Source of the DNA: Diphasiastrum complanatum | Taxonomy: Eukaryota > Streptophyta > Lycopodiopsida > Lycopodiales > Lycopodiaceae | Length of the DNA: 64,000 nucleotides | Reading direction: 5' to 3' | Assembly: GCA_029204225.1 (NCBI GenBank) | Contig: CM055095.1 | Coordinates: 18,389,483 to 18,453,482 of the forward strand | Shown: positions 24,122 to 34,726 of the stretch, in pieces | Layout of the letters: each line of letters begins with the position of its first letter | Position numbering within the stretch: position 1 is the first letter of the stretch | Notes under the pieces: generated by a model | Seen by the model: the letters and a program-made list of their open reading frames with translations, nothing else | The model's database searches: none | Told to the model about the DNA's origin: nothing | Translations under genes and position numbers: made by a program

Positions 24122-24499
24122 TTTGTCGAATAATTGACAAAAGCTCCGTAGATCGCAATAGGTCGTAATAGAATGCTTGATCGCAAAGATAGTGATCGTA
24201 AGTAATGTAAGAAAGGATAAAAAACGCAAGAAGAAAGTGTGAGGAGAAAAATAGAAAATGACTATGATCTACAGTGGCGGTGTGGAGAAGAAGGTGACGT
24301 GACATCTATCATTTTTTTTATTAATGGTGTGCATGGCTCATAGTTTCATAATATGATTTGTCAGATCAATCTTAATGATGGTAAGATCGTTTATAAAATG
24401 GAAATGATAAAAAAAGAAATAAAAAATAAATCCGTTTTTACGTGTAAGCGTAAACACGTGGGAGTAATGATGACAACGTGGCCATCATCTTAAATAGAT

Positions 24500-25125
24500 G
24501 GATACAAAAAGTCCGTAAAAAGATTTTCGAAAGATTCTCAAAAAGATACTAGAAAGCATCTAGAAAATGATCCGCGAAAATTATAACAAGTTTTTTTTTA
24601 AATTTGGTGAGTCTCAAAAGATTTTCAAAAGATTCTCGAAAATTTCTCAAAAGATTTTGAAAGGAGTCTAGAAAGATTCTTGAAAATTTCTTAACAATCT
24701 TTGGAAAAAGTCTAGAAAGATTTTCGAAAAGATTCCATAACAGTCTTGAAAAATTTTCGAAAAGAATCTCGAAGAGATTTTAGAAAAGATGATAGAAAAA
24801 AAAAACTCGCAAAAAAATTCTTGAAAAAGATTTTTAGTAAAATGCTAGAAAATTTCTCAAAATATTTTTGGAAATAAAAATATAGTAGAAAAATTCTTCA
24901 AAAAATTGGAAAAAGATGCTAGAAAAATTGGAGAAAAATATAGTAGAAATTTTTTCGAAAATGGGAGAAAGATGCTAGAAACTTTCTCGAAAAGTTGGAG
25001 AAAAATTCTAGAAAAATGCTAGAAAAAAAAATGTTAGAAAGTGGTAGAAAATTCACGAACAATTTTAGAAAAGATAGGAGAAAAGTCGTGAAAAATTTCA
25101 GAAAGATCCTAGAAAAGAACAATTT
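24500..25125. repeat. Degenerate purine-rich repeat with TTCNNGAA motifs
   Basis: About 620 bp of imperfect copies of AAAAGATTCTCGAAAA, AAAATTCTAGAAAA and similar units, strongly A/G-biased on the plus strand. Perfect TTCNNGAA half-palindromes (TTCTCGAA, TTCTTGAA, TTCTAGAA) recur at least five times. It lies between the Y1 integrase and the accessory frame. Confidence 0.7.
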
Positions 25126-25149
25126 TTTTTTTTTGGTCAAAGATAATGT

Positions 25150-26082
25150 TTCTTGAGTTTGGACCCAGTCACATTCGTGTCGGTAATAGTTCGTCTTCAA
25201 GTGATTGGAGTTGAACATAACCATTTTCGAACACCTCTATAACTTTATAAGGTTCGAGCCATCTCATATGAAGTCTTCTATGGAACTTTTGATGTTGACT
25301 ATCATAGATCAGCGCAAAATCATCAACTTTAAGATCACTTTTCCTGATACGACTATCATACTTTTTCTTTCGTTGTTCTTGGATTTCCTCCGTTATTTTT
25401 TTGTGAATTTGCACGAGCTTCAAATAGTTCTTCAATAGTCATCAACCTTTCGTTAATACATTCTGCATCTGTTCGTTGAGCTTGAATATGAAAAGTTGTC
25501 ACCTCAAATTCAATAGGTAAAATAGGATGCATACCATAAGTAAGAAAATATGGTTTTTGCTTCGTCGTGATCTTCTCTGTGTTTCAATAAGCCCAGAGAA
25601 TTGAAGGTAATTTCTGATCCCAATCAATTGCATGTGCAATAGTAATCTTGTTCAGGATCTTGCAAAGTATTTCATTTGCTCTCTCAGTCAACCCGTTTGC
25701 TTTTGGATTATAAGAGATTGTCTTTCTGTGTTTAATCAAAAAATACGTTGTGAGCAGCCGTATTGTGTCATTTAAAAAATGTGTACGACGGTCACTAACT
25801 AATTCAAGAGGACAACCATATCTTGTGATTATAGATTTGAATAAGAACGTTGCAACAATTTTCGCATCATTTCATTTCGTCGCTTCTACTTCAACGTACT
25901 TTGTAACATAATCCGTTGCAACAAGAATATACTGACACTTAGTCTGTCGAGTCACGGGTTTGATTGGACCGACAAAGTCAATTCCCCACTTCTCAAATGG
26001 TGCAAGAGGTAGGATTGGTGTCAACGGCCAATTCATTGATTTTGTTGGCTTTTTAGATCTCTGGCATGGATCACACGAACAT
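25150..26082 (-). pseudogene. pol: Gypsy Y1 integrase, 5'-truncated
   Basis: Minus-strand reading gives the end of the zinc finger (CDPCQRSKKPTKSMN), the first catalytic motif GIDFVGPIKP, the second VSDRRTHF (normally SDRGTHF), the glutamate motif NGLTERANEIL, and the C-terminal domain at 25435-25169 (KVDDFALIYDSQ, MRWLEPYKVIEVFENG, ELLPTR), typical of Ty3/gypsy. Two TGA stops (in ATK-stop-NDA and WAY-stop-NTE) break it. The two His ligands of the finger are missing, as the sequence is cut at 26082. Confidence 0.85.
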
Positions 26083-26218
26083 CTAACCTACATTAGGATG
26101 GGTTTCCCATGTGGCATCATGGCCTCACATGTGTGGGACCCACTTGTGTACACAATTTACACTATTCTACATGGTTTTTTATCAAGCTAGATTTGCCAAT
26201 TTTTGGCAATTCTTCACA
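26083..26218 (-). repeat. Truncated 3' LTR of copia D
   Basis: Matches 29955-30090 of the 5' LTR with one difference in 136 bp. It is followed on the right by CTCCTCCTCAAATTTAG, the reverse complement of the polypurine tract. The rest of the LTR is missing where it meets gypsy Y1. Confidence 0.85.
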
Positions 26219-26686
26219 CTCCTCCTCAAATTTAGCTTGATCTATTTACAACTCTCTTGATAGATGAATGAAATCTTTTAGAAGTGTCTAAAAAATCCAG
26301 CTACAAACAAGGAACTTTTGAGACTCCAATAGAGAATGATGTCCATGAAGGATCTTTCACCACCTCTTAGAGGATCCCTTACAAGATGTTCCATAAATGT
26401 GTCTATATACATGTAGCACACTTCAAAACGAAACATCATGCCAAGCCATGGATTCCAAGGCATTTTGTGCACTTGAAGATACATCAATTAAAATATTAAG
26501 TGCATAAATAATGTTGCCAAAGACAACATGCCTTGCTTGATCCATATGATTGAGCCTTGATGGCTCTATCTTGTACTCAAGATTCTTCTTGGAGTCCTCG
26601 GGTCTTGAGCTTGATCCTCCACTTGACTTGACTCCAAAACATCAATGAATTGAATAAGGTGTTGATCCAAAGGTGCTTCTTCAAGT

Positions 26687-27658
26687 TTACAAATCTTCCT
26701 CTTGAAAGATCACATTTTCACCATTGACAAATTCTTTGGTTGAAAACAAGTAGATTCTACAATCTCTACTTGAAGAGCAAAACACTACCATTATTCCAAT
26801 CATTGAAATATGATAATCTTTGGTCCTTACATTGGAATGATCATGCACAAAGCATGTGGACACAAAGATTTCCAAAGCAAATGATGTTTCATCTTTCATG
26901 ACTCTATTCAAACTATTACAAAAATAGCTATCCAATGAAATTGCTTTATCAACAACAAATGTAGATTTCAAAGCATCCCATTTCATTGTCTTGTCATACA
27001 AAGTAATAAACACCATGAATCTTAAAGATAAGAAACAAGTCACCTCATGTCTACTACTACTTTCCAAAAAGTATTCAAAGATAGTAGACTCTCCAATGCT
27101 CACCACCCTTGCAAGATGCACACTTGAATGGACAATTTGCATGCAATTTGATGACTCGGCCATTGTCATTGAGGACTCCCTTGGAACTCTCATGCTTTGA
27201 GGCTGATCCTCAAGATCTTCCTCCTTTTGATGCTCCTCCTCAATGCAAGCAAGATCACAGTTTGCCAAGATATCCTCTTGAGTGATCTCCTCCTTTGCCA
27301 AGCTCATTCTTTCAAAAGCAACATTAGCTTCCAACTTAAACAATCTTCCATGTTTAAATCCCTTTGCAATGCAAACATCATTCTTCAAGATGAAGCAAAC
27401 ACCATGCTTAAAGTGGACATCCAAACCACTTTCTAAGAGTAGACCAACACTAAGCATATTCTTGGTGATTGACGATACATAAAGGACATTTTCTAGATCC
27501 ATGCATTTTGAGGATTCTAGACACAAAGAGATGGTGCCAACACCATCTATCCTACACTCTTCATCATTTGCAGTAAAGACAAACTTTTTAGCAGCATTGA
27601 AAGAGTGTAAGGTTGAGAAAAAAGTCCTTTTCACAAGACATGTGGGAGCTAGCCCCAC
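26687..27658 (-). pseudogene. pol: Copia D: protease tail fused to degenerate integrase C-terminus
   Basis: The 323-codon frame starts with protease-tail sequence (DLENVLYVSSITKNMLSVGL) and the pre-integrase lead-in, then jumps into a much altered integrase end. LEIFVSTCFVHDHSNVRTKD aligns with LKVFGSTCYVHQSLDKRRKD of element E, and CRIYLFSTKEFVNGENVIFQ with the YRVFNPITSKVIVSRDVIF region. The LWHKRLGH motif and all three catalytic acidic residues are gone. The frame has stayed open despite heavy divergence. It overlaps the gag frame by 70 bp through a frameshift. Confidence 0.6.
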
Positions 27659-28607
27659 TGTCGATCCACCAATTGTCTCTTGAATTGCTATTGCTTGTTG
27701 GTGAGGATGTAGATGCCATCAAGTATACATCTACTTCATCCTCCTCCTCCTCCTTTGCAAGGTTTCCTTGTTTGTCCTCCCCCACTTGTGCTCTTAGCCT
27801 CTTGTAGCATTCAGATGCATAATGCCCCTTCTTTCCACAAAAGAAGCATTTTTGCTTTGACTTGTCCTTTGAGCTTGATGCATCATCCTCTTCTTTGGCC
27901 TCCTTTGGATGCTTCTTCTTTCCATTGGTCTTCTTTTTGCCCTTGAATGAGAAATTGGCTTTCTCATCACCATCCTGCAAAGACAAGGAACTCATCCTAG
28001 ATTTTGCATGGAGCATCCTACACTCTTCAGCCACTAATATACTGTGAAGTTTTTCTATAGTTGGCAAAGTGTCTTGGATGGCAAAACTTTGGACCAAATT
28101 TGCAAAGTCATCTCCTAGACCATTAAGGACAATTTCTACAAGCTCTCCATCATGAATCTTCTCTCCAATGGAAGCCAACTCCCTATTTAGAGACTTGATT
28201 CTGAGTACATAATCCTGTGCACTCTCCTCACTTCTCCTCATGCTTTGCAAAATTTGATTTCTAAGCATAAGAACTCTAGAAGTGTTGCTACACTCATAGA
28301 TTGATTGTAAAGACTCCCAAGCCTCTTTAGCATTAGTACAAGCTGATACTTCTCTCAAAAAATCATTGCTCACATTCATCTTCACATAATGAAGTGCAAG
28401 CCTAGATCTCTTCTTGTATCTAGCTAACTCCTGTGCACCTAAAGGTTCATCTTCATCTTCAATCAAGAACTCATAAAGGTCTTGGAGCACCAAGAGTGAC
28501 TCCATTCTAACCTTCCAAATAGCATAATTTGTAGAATTCAACCTCTCACTAGCTTCTAGAAGGTATGCTCCAGCAGATCCCATCTTACTAGTGACCTCTA
28601 CAAACAA
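27588..28607 (-). CDS. gag: Copia D Gag with zinc knuckle and protease start
   Basis: A 339-codon frame; the likely start is the MGSAGAYLLEASERLNSTNY methionine eight codons in (about 28583), by comparison with element E. Gag motifs KMNVSNDFLREVSACTNAKE and RVLMLRNQILQSMRRSEES, the zinc knuckle CFFCGKKGHYASEC and the protease active site WWIDSGASSHMS are all intact. A frameshift just after the protease motif truncates it (ending LTLFQCC). It could still give a packaging-competent Gag, though this is unproven. Confidence 0.75.
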   Translation of the reverse strand: MFVEVTSKMGSAGAYLLEASERLNSTNYAIWKVRMESLLVLQDLYEFLIEDEDEPLGAQELARYKKRSRLALHYVKMNVSNDFLREVSACTNAKEAWESLQSIYECSNTSRVLMLRNQILQSMRRSEESAQDYVLRIKSLNRELASIGEKIHDGELVEIVLNGLGDDFANLVQSFAIQDTLPTIEKLHSILVAEECRMLHAKSRMSSLSLQDGDEKANFSFKGKKKTNGKKKHPKEAKEEDDASSSKDKSKQKCFFCGKKGHYASECYKRLRAQVGEDKQGNLAKEEEEDEVDVYLMASTSSPTSNSNSRDNWWIDSGASSHMSCEKDFFLNLTLFQCC

Positions 28608-29378
28608 GAAATAGATTTGATTGACTTGAAACTCACAAAGGTCTCACACTTGCAGTGTTTCACTCAAATTTGATTTCTAATCCAACAAATGGACTTATAA
28701 TCACAGTTCTATCACTGCCTCACAAAGCTGGAATGAAGATAAGATGAAGTGAAAACTACTTTCAAACAAATCTTGCCAAGAAATGGATTTGATTGTCTCT
28801 AGAAACTCACTAAGGTCTCTCTCTTGTAGTTTTTCACTCAAATTAGATTTCTAATCCAACAAATGGACTTATAATCTTAGTTCTAGCACTCCCTCACAAA
28901 GTTGGAATGAAGATAAGATGATGTGAAATCTACTTACAATCAAATCTTGCCAATTTTGGCTATTTTTGGACAAAAAAATGACTTAATCTCTTTCTTCCTT
29001 CTTGGTGTACTTTCAAGACCTGTTTTTAACCTTAATAGGACTTGAACTCAGACTAGATTAATTAGATTCCATGAAATAAATTCAAATCTAATCAATGGCA
29101 AATGATCTTGGTAGATTATCCTAGGATCTCCACCAAAAATTACACCAACAGCTCACAAATTGAATTTTTTTTGGATAAAATGAATACCATGCATTAAATG
29201 CAGGTTCAGAGGTGCCCACACATGTGGACAGTACGGATTTGGACCCCTACCAAGTTTGGGATCAAATCTCCTCACCAAAATCAAGATTCTAGCTTGCCCT
29301 CTCAATACTAGTTTTTAGCACCAAAACTTGCTAAAAATGGATTTGCATTAGATCAATGGCTTATGCTCTTGTACTTGG
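28608..29378. other. 5' leader of copia D
   Basis: Non-coding leader between the primer-binding site and gag. Two near-copies of a TTTCACTCAAATTTGATTTCTAATCC-type block (28665 and 28845, 20-bp core shared) suggest a local duplication. It resembles the leader of element E at 59930-60480. Confidence 0.6.
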
Positions 29379-29390
29379 ATCTGATACCAT
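29379..29390 (-). other. Primer-binding site of copia D
   Basis: The plus strand reads GATCTGATACCA, giving TGGTATCAGATC on the minus strand, next to the LTR edge at 29391. Confidence 0.75.
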
Positions 29391-30090
29391 GTGAAAGTAC
29401 TGTACTTTAGGACCATAAATGGATCTACAAAAGATCCACAAGAGTGATTGGATGCTTGCTTAACAATCTATCAAAAAACTAGACACAAAAAAGTTGATCT
29501 AGATTGGCAGTTTGACAAACAACAAGCATTAACAATCAAAAGCATTGATCAACATTGAAATCCGAGCCCACACGTGTGTAATACAGGCTGTAGTACGTCC
29601 TTCAACCTGAGAAACAAGTAGAAATTGATTTGGTTTCATTTGGATCACAAAAACTCAATGTACATAGTGAACTAGCTTGAGATTGCCAATGAGCTCCAAA
29701 AATTTTCTATCTTCTCACTATGGAGAGAGGGAATACATAGCAAATTCGACTTCCTTCTTGAAGTTAGGTGGATTTCCAGCATGTAATAAGGAAGTTAACT
29801 CACTCTCCTTGACCTAAAATGAAACCCTAGTCTATTTCCTAGAGTTATGCTTGGTAGGTAGCTAGTTGGTCAAATTTTCACCTTAAACTTAGGTGTAGGT
29901 CCTATAAAGTAGGGATGACCACCAAAGAGACATGACCAACTCTCTTGACTTGACCTAACCTACATTAGGATGGGTTTCCCATGTGGCATCATGGCCTCAC
30001 ATGTGTGGGACCCACTTGTGTACACAATTTACACTATTCTACATGGTTTTTGATCAAGCTAGATTTGCCAATTTTTGGCAATTCTTCACA
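29391..30090 (-). repeat. 5' LTR of copia D
   Basis: A 700-bp LTR bounded by TGTGAAAG and TTCTTCACA. It contains CACACGTGTG at 29569-29578. An antisense fragment of the same LTR family lies at 48707-48908. Confidence 0.85.
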
Positions 30091-30151
30091 CGGCACACCT
30101 ACCCCTCCTTCCCCGTTGACCGTTCATACCCTCGCTCCCTCCTTCACGTCA

Positions 30152-30312
<161 letters not shown>

Positions 30313-30343
30313 GACTTGTGAGGCTAGAGACCTTCCGCACATG

Positions 30344-30404
30344 GAATATTCCAAAGAATATTCCACGTGAATATTTGGAGACAGAATATTCTCTGGAATA
30401 TTAT
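30344..30404. promoter_or_regulatory. Cluster of GAATATTC palindromes around a CACGTG box
   Basis: GAATATTC occurs at 30344, 30356 and 30384, with near-copies at 30369 and 30396, and CACGTG at 30364-30369. GAA-NN-TTC is the heat-shock-element unit and CACGTG is the G-box. No gene start was found next to it, so regulatory function is only suggested. Confidence 0.3.
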
Positions 30405-30409
30405 TTCTT

Positions 30410-30679
30410 TTGACTCTTCTCCATGCCCGAGAAAGAAAAATAATTTCGATTTCTTTTCAAAAAAATTTCACGGCTCTTGATTTCTTTACAAGCACATGAT
30501 TCACAAAAGTAGGATCTTTTGGCTCATTTACAAATGAGAGAGCTTAGCTCCTTCTTTGTGAATGTGAGCCATGAAAATAGAGCTTTCTAGGTCTCATGTG
30601 CCCAATCCACATGGTAACATATCCATTGCAACCCAAATAAAATAATTTTGCCATTGGGCCTTAGGAATTCCAACTACAA
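30410..30679. other. No gene recognised
   Basis: Short spacer before the gypsy Y2 integrase remnant. Nothing identified. Confidence 0.3.
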
Positions 30680-30716
30680 AATTCATAGATATGCTTTTTC
30701 ATCTCTTAAGGAATAT

Positions 30717-30938
30717 CTAAGGGATGAACAACCCTCCAGCCTTTAAGCATTCTACTTTGGCTAGTTGACAGGGTCTAGATTTGATCACATTATATGGCTT
30801 GAGTTTTGGCCAATAAAACTCTCTTATGACCAAGTCTAAAGTCCTATATATACATGGATGACTTGCAAAGGGTACGTCATGACATTCAATGGATTTGTTT
30901 TTTAATCTCATCATCCTTAGGCACCAAAACTTTTTCAT
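30717..30938 (-). pseudogene. pol: Gypsy Y2 integrase zinc-finger fragment
   Basis: IECHDVPFASHPCIYRTLDL, then VIREFYWPKLKPYNV and CQLAKVECLKAGG, reproduce the H-H-C-C zinc-binding N-terminus of gypsy integrase; the first Cys of the CC pair is replaced (SRPCQ). The catalytic core that should follow is missing. Confidence 0.75.
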
Positions 30939-31189
30939 TTTGAAAAGTAATTATTCTGAATGGCGAATTGTTCTAATTTTTTTTTTCAGACCACTGAGAT
31001 CTTTGTGAATCCATCTCAATTCCACTCTCATTCATTTTGATCTTTGCCGACTTTCATATTAGACCAGAATGAGAATTGTTTCCATACTTTCCTCTCAATG
31101 AAAGACATAGATCTGCGGAAATATGGGTGAATGAAAGTTCATTTACTTCACCAATCCAACTAAGAGAATTTGAAACTTAGTTAAAGCTA

Positions 31190-31864
31190 TTTTTGACATA
31201 TCAAATGTCATGAATGCTATCGGTCTATCATTTTGCAAAAGAACTGCTCCAATCGTTGAATCGCTTGCATCGGTTTAAACAACATAGGGCAATCTAGATT
31301 CGTGATTCATAAGACATGAGCTAAGACAACCATACTTTTGCACTTCTCAAAACATTGGTTCAATTTTTCATTCCATTCAATAGGTAGACTAGGTTGATCT
31401 CTCTTCTTTTTCTTATCAATTGTGTCTTTTGTTGACTTGTTAAGAGGTGCTACAACTTTTGCATAATCCTCTATAGATCTCCGAAAGAAATAATAAAACC
31501 AAAAATTGATGACTTCTCTAACTATTTTTGGTATCAGCCACTCAAGCACTACCTTGATTTTATGTTCGTCTCTCTTCAACCCTTTTGGGCTGATCTTATG
31601 ACCAAGATATAATAGTTCATGCTTAAAGACTTCACACTTTGACTCTTTAGTAAAAAGTTTTCTTCTTCTGAGAATCCGCAAGACAATCTTGATAAGATTA
31701 ACATGCTCCTTAGGAGTTTTGCTATAGATGAGAATGTAATCTAAAAATACAACTACAAGTTCGAGCCATCCAATAAGTATAGTTGCTCTATGTAAGTCTA
31801 AGATTAGAGTGATTAAGCATCTACAACTAATCAGGGAATTACAAGAGTGGCAGATTAGCCACAA
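31190..31864 (-). pseudogene. pol: Gypsy Y2 reverse transcriptase and start of RNase H
   Basis: The frame includes the polymerase box VVVFLDYILIYSKTPKEHV, where the active-site YxDD-type motif FLDD has become FLDY, then LLYLGHKISPKGLKRDEHKI and the tether region VREVINFW. After a frameshift, RNase H is visible as TDASDSTIGAVLLQNDRPIA (about 31290-31230). The N-terminal half of the polymerase is absent. Confidence 0.75.
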
Positions 31865-31885
31865 CCTAGGGAGTATCTGCTAACG

Positions 31886-33041
31886 TCATGCCATCAGATC
31901 AGATTTTTGTACTTCTAGGTACTTGCGTGATCTTTGCTGGTACTCTTGCATTTGTGAAACAAACTGGTTGTGAGGCTGATTCCTCGGGTTATAATAGCAA
32001 TAAAGTGAGGTATGTCCCATAAAGTCACAGATGTCACATTTGATCAATGAAGTATCTGGGACCGGTTGGTATGAAGGGCACTCATTGCCAGTGTGTGCAC
32101 CTCGACAGTGAGGGAACCATGTGTTCTCTCGTCTATGGTGGATTTGGCCAGTGGGTAACTGACCTAGCATCGAACTCTGGATAGATTTAAGAGTGTTTTG
32201 AAACTCTTTCGTGAGTTTCTCCATCTGTTGTTGGTGTTGCTGATTAAGCAACTCCATCTATGTTTTCCACAACTGTTCTCGTGTTTCCTCGTTCAGTCGA
32301 GCTTCTTGGACAGCACAATGTGCTCTCCGTTTACGTGGCTCATCGACATCGATCCCTCGTCTTCTTCCCAATTGGCATCAGACATGGCTTGTTTCAATGA
32401 TGTGTATTCATCATTGGAGCAAAATTCACGTCGTATCCATCAACGAGGAACCAAATTATGAGCATAGACTCAGTGGGTTGCTCTTGTACCTGACTTTTTA
32501 ATCTTTAAAATCGTTCAATGTAGTCACATACTTTCTCATCTTTTGTCATTTTGATGTTACTTAGCTTGACAAAAAGACTTTCGATCAAGTGAAATGGCTT
32601 GAAGCGTTTGATAAATGCCTCCTTCAAGAGTGATCAGTCTCGTTTATCTTCACGATCAAGGTTAAAAAACCATTCTCGTGCTCAATCGATTATGGTCATC
32701 GAGAAGAGTTGTACCATGGCGTCTGGTGATGTCTTGCCATAGACATCACATGCATTCTCAAAGACTTGAAGAAATCTTTGAGGATCAGTGTTATCGTCGT
32801 ACTTAGGTGAATATAGCTTTGGAGTACGTTTTTCAGTATGCCGAACATTATTTGCAAAAGCTCCGTTTAAGTGAGCTCGTGCATGTGAAGATTCTGTAGC
32901 ATGAAAGTGTGGTTGATCATATGGAACTTCAAAACGCATGGGTTCCCATCTATCAAATGGGTTGGTGGATGGCTCTTGGACTTGGGATTTTTTTCTAGAA
33001 TATCTATTAAATCGAGCCTGTTCGGTAGATGGGAAGACCAT
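31886..33041 (-). pseudogene. gag: Gypsy Y2 Gag
   Basis: The capsid region (KLYSPKYDDNTDPQRFLQVF followed by ENACDVYGK) matches the gypsy retrotransposon Gag family. After stop codons near 32682 and 32640, further Gag sequence continues, ending with two Cys/His clusters, CRGAHTGNEC and CDICDFMGHTSLYC (32100-31970), in the nucleocapsid position. Confidence 0.7.
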
Positions 33042-33060
33042 CTCTGGTGGATAGTCCTCT

Positions 33061-33380
33061 GTGGAATCTAGATCGTAAATATATAATAACTCTAGAGTAC
33101 CTTAGGATTGGGTAAATAGGCCTCTTGGACTTTTTGGTAACTTGACTGGTGTTTGTGTTTTTTTTTTTGAACTATTAATCAAAGACTACTATGGTGGTGT
33201 CCAAATGGCACAGTTGTGTTGTGTTTTTTTTTTTGGTGTTAGGGCTTTGCAATAAAGTTGGAAAGAACTTTGGTATTTGGCAAACACTGAGACCTAGTCA
33301 AATAAGAAAGTTGATTTTGTCTGCAAGTTAACTTGGTTCAGGTTGAAAGTCAAAGCTCTCGGTTGAGAGTTGATAGGCAT
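33061..33380. other. Leader region of Y2, nothing specific recognised
   Basis: Contains two poly-T runs (near 33160 and 33225) and no supportable gene. Confidence 0.3.
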
Positions 33381-33500
33381 CGGTCGAGATTTGAGAGGAG
33401 GCGTCGGTCAAGATCGAAGAGGAGGCGTCGGTCGAGATTTGAGAGGAGGCGTCAGTCGAGATCTGAGAGGAGTCAATCGAGATTTGAGAGGGAGTCTCTG
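33381..33500. repeat. 24-bp minisatellite, about five units
   Basis: Units of CGGTCGAGATTTGAGAGGAGGC plus GT start at 33381, 33405, 33429 and 33453 (the fourth shortened to 21 bp), followed by a fifth degenerate copy at 33474. Weaker related copies (GGTGAGATTT, GGTTGAGATTT) continue to about 33580. Read on the minus strand the unit encodes QISTDASS repeats, but no gene context supports translation. Confidence 0.85.
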
Positions 33501-33580
33501 GTTGAGATTTTAGCAAATGGTCTGGGTGAGATTTCAATGTAAAGGCTCGGGTGAGATCTGATCGATGAGCATCGGTTGAG

Positions 33581-34726
33581 ATTTAACTTAGGACTTGACA
33601 GGATATTGCGAGTAGTGGTGGTCGAGAGTGAGTGCGTAGTTTGAATAAGTTAATGAAACAAGGTTTTGTCTGGTCCAGACGAGAGTCGTGGAACTCGGCT
33701 AGGGAAGGAGTGTGAAGTCTCGGTTGAGAACTGAGCTGAACGGCGGTCGAGATGAAAGTGACGAGCTTGGTAATGAAACGTGGTGGAGACTTCAGAGCTA
33801 TGGTTTTGCAGCACAGATTGAAAATGTTTGGCTTGGTTTAGTGTCTGTGTAGCTATGGAAATGGTGTCAAATGTTCACAGATTCCCACTAAATCTGTGAA
33901 ACGATTCTTTTACATTCATTCTTCTTTTGTTACTTCTGTTGGTTACAGTTCTTTACGGTTTGGTCTTCTTATTAGGACGGTTTCCATGCAGAAGTATTTC
34001 TCATATTACAATGTGTATTCCCAGCCTGTCAATGGGGAGAGACGGATGCGTTACTCAGCTACATGCATATACAAGCCATGTAACCAATCCTAGCTTAGTA
34101 TAGATCAACAATCTGAATCAGAGAGCAAATCTACAATTTATCTACCAAAATCAAGGAACAATGCAATAACAAGATTAAGCCTACTCAGCAAGAAACAAGA
34201 AACAAGAAAGCTAGCATCCTAACAGCATTCTAACAGCCCAACGATCAAGAAACACCCATTTTTTGATGCTTGGAATGCCCAAGAACAATCAAGGACAAGA
34301 TTGTTAGAGAGTATGCAAATCAGATCCACAATCTCAGCCTTTATAGTTTACCTACATGCTGAAACTACAAAATCAAGAAACGAGAAAGTTAATCCACATC
34401 TACATTCCACAAAACAAGAAAGTAAGTGAGAGATCTAATTAATCCACAAACACAAAAGGAAATCAGAATATGCTCATAGAAATTTCACTCAAGAAGATTG
34501 CCATGAACAAGGAGCTTTACAATCATCAAGAACTCGTGGAAAATCTTCTTTATTCACTCAAGAAAAATTGACAATACATCCAAAGCTCCCTCACAAGAGA
34601 GGGGGCCCCTTAAATAAGCAAGAAGGCTGCCCATGTGGAGCCCAAGTGGCAATTCCACTAATTTGGAAAATTCAAGTAGAATTTGCCCTTCCACTAGAGG
34701 TCACCATCAAAAGGTGGCTCACTCTA
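33581..34726. other. 1.1 kb without recognisable genes
   Basis: Probably leader or LTR debris of Y2 and of copia B2. No boundary could be placed. Confidence 0.3.

Larger units (their letters stand above)
20426..26082 (-). mobile_element. Ty3/gypsy element Y1, 5'-truncated, with an extra 3' frame
   Basis: In minus-strand order: integrase (26082-25150), a purine-rich spacer (25125-24500), an accessory frame (24121-22437), an untranslated stretch, a polypurine tract (21231-21214) and the 3' LTR (21213-20426). Gag, protease, reverse transcriptase and 5' LTR are missing because the element is cut at 26082, against copia D. Having a long frame between integrase and 3' LTR is typical of Athila-like gypsy elements, which place an env-like gene there; that assignment is inference. 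Confidence 0.7.
26083..30090 (-). mobile_element. Copia element D, internally deleted
   Basis: The minus-strand element has a full 5' LTR (29391-30090), primer-binding site, gag, protease and a shrunken pol, ending in a 136-bp remnant of the 3' LTR. It belongs to the same family as element E. The polymerase and RNase H are absent, so it could only have moved with help from a relative. Confidence 0.8.
30680..33060 (-). mobile_element. Decayed Ty3/gypsy element Y2
   Basis: Minus-strand order gag (33041-31886), reverse transcriptase (31864-31307), RNase H (about 31300-31190) and integrase zinc finger (30938-30717) shows a gypsy element with large deletions. Protease and most of integrase are gone. 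No LTR was confidently delimited. It is a separate copy from Y1, since both carry their own integrase CC motif. Confidence 0.75.

Noticed and set aside
26687..27200. A novel non-retroviral protein fused to copia D protease
   Set aside because: The unfamiliar sequence aligns in order with the integrase C-terminus of element E (LEIFVSTCFVH with LKVFGSTCYVH; NGENVIFQ with SRDVIFEG), so it is degenerate integrase.
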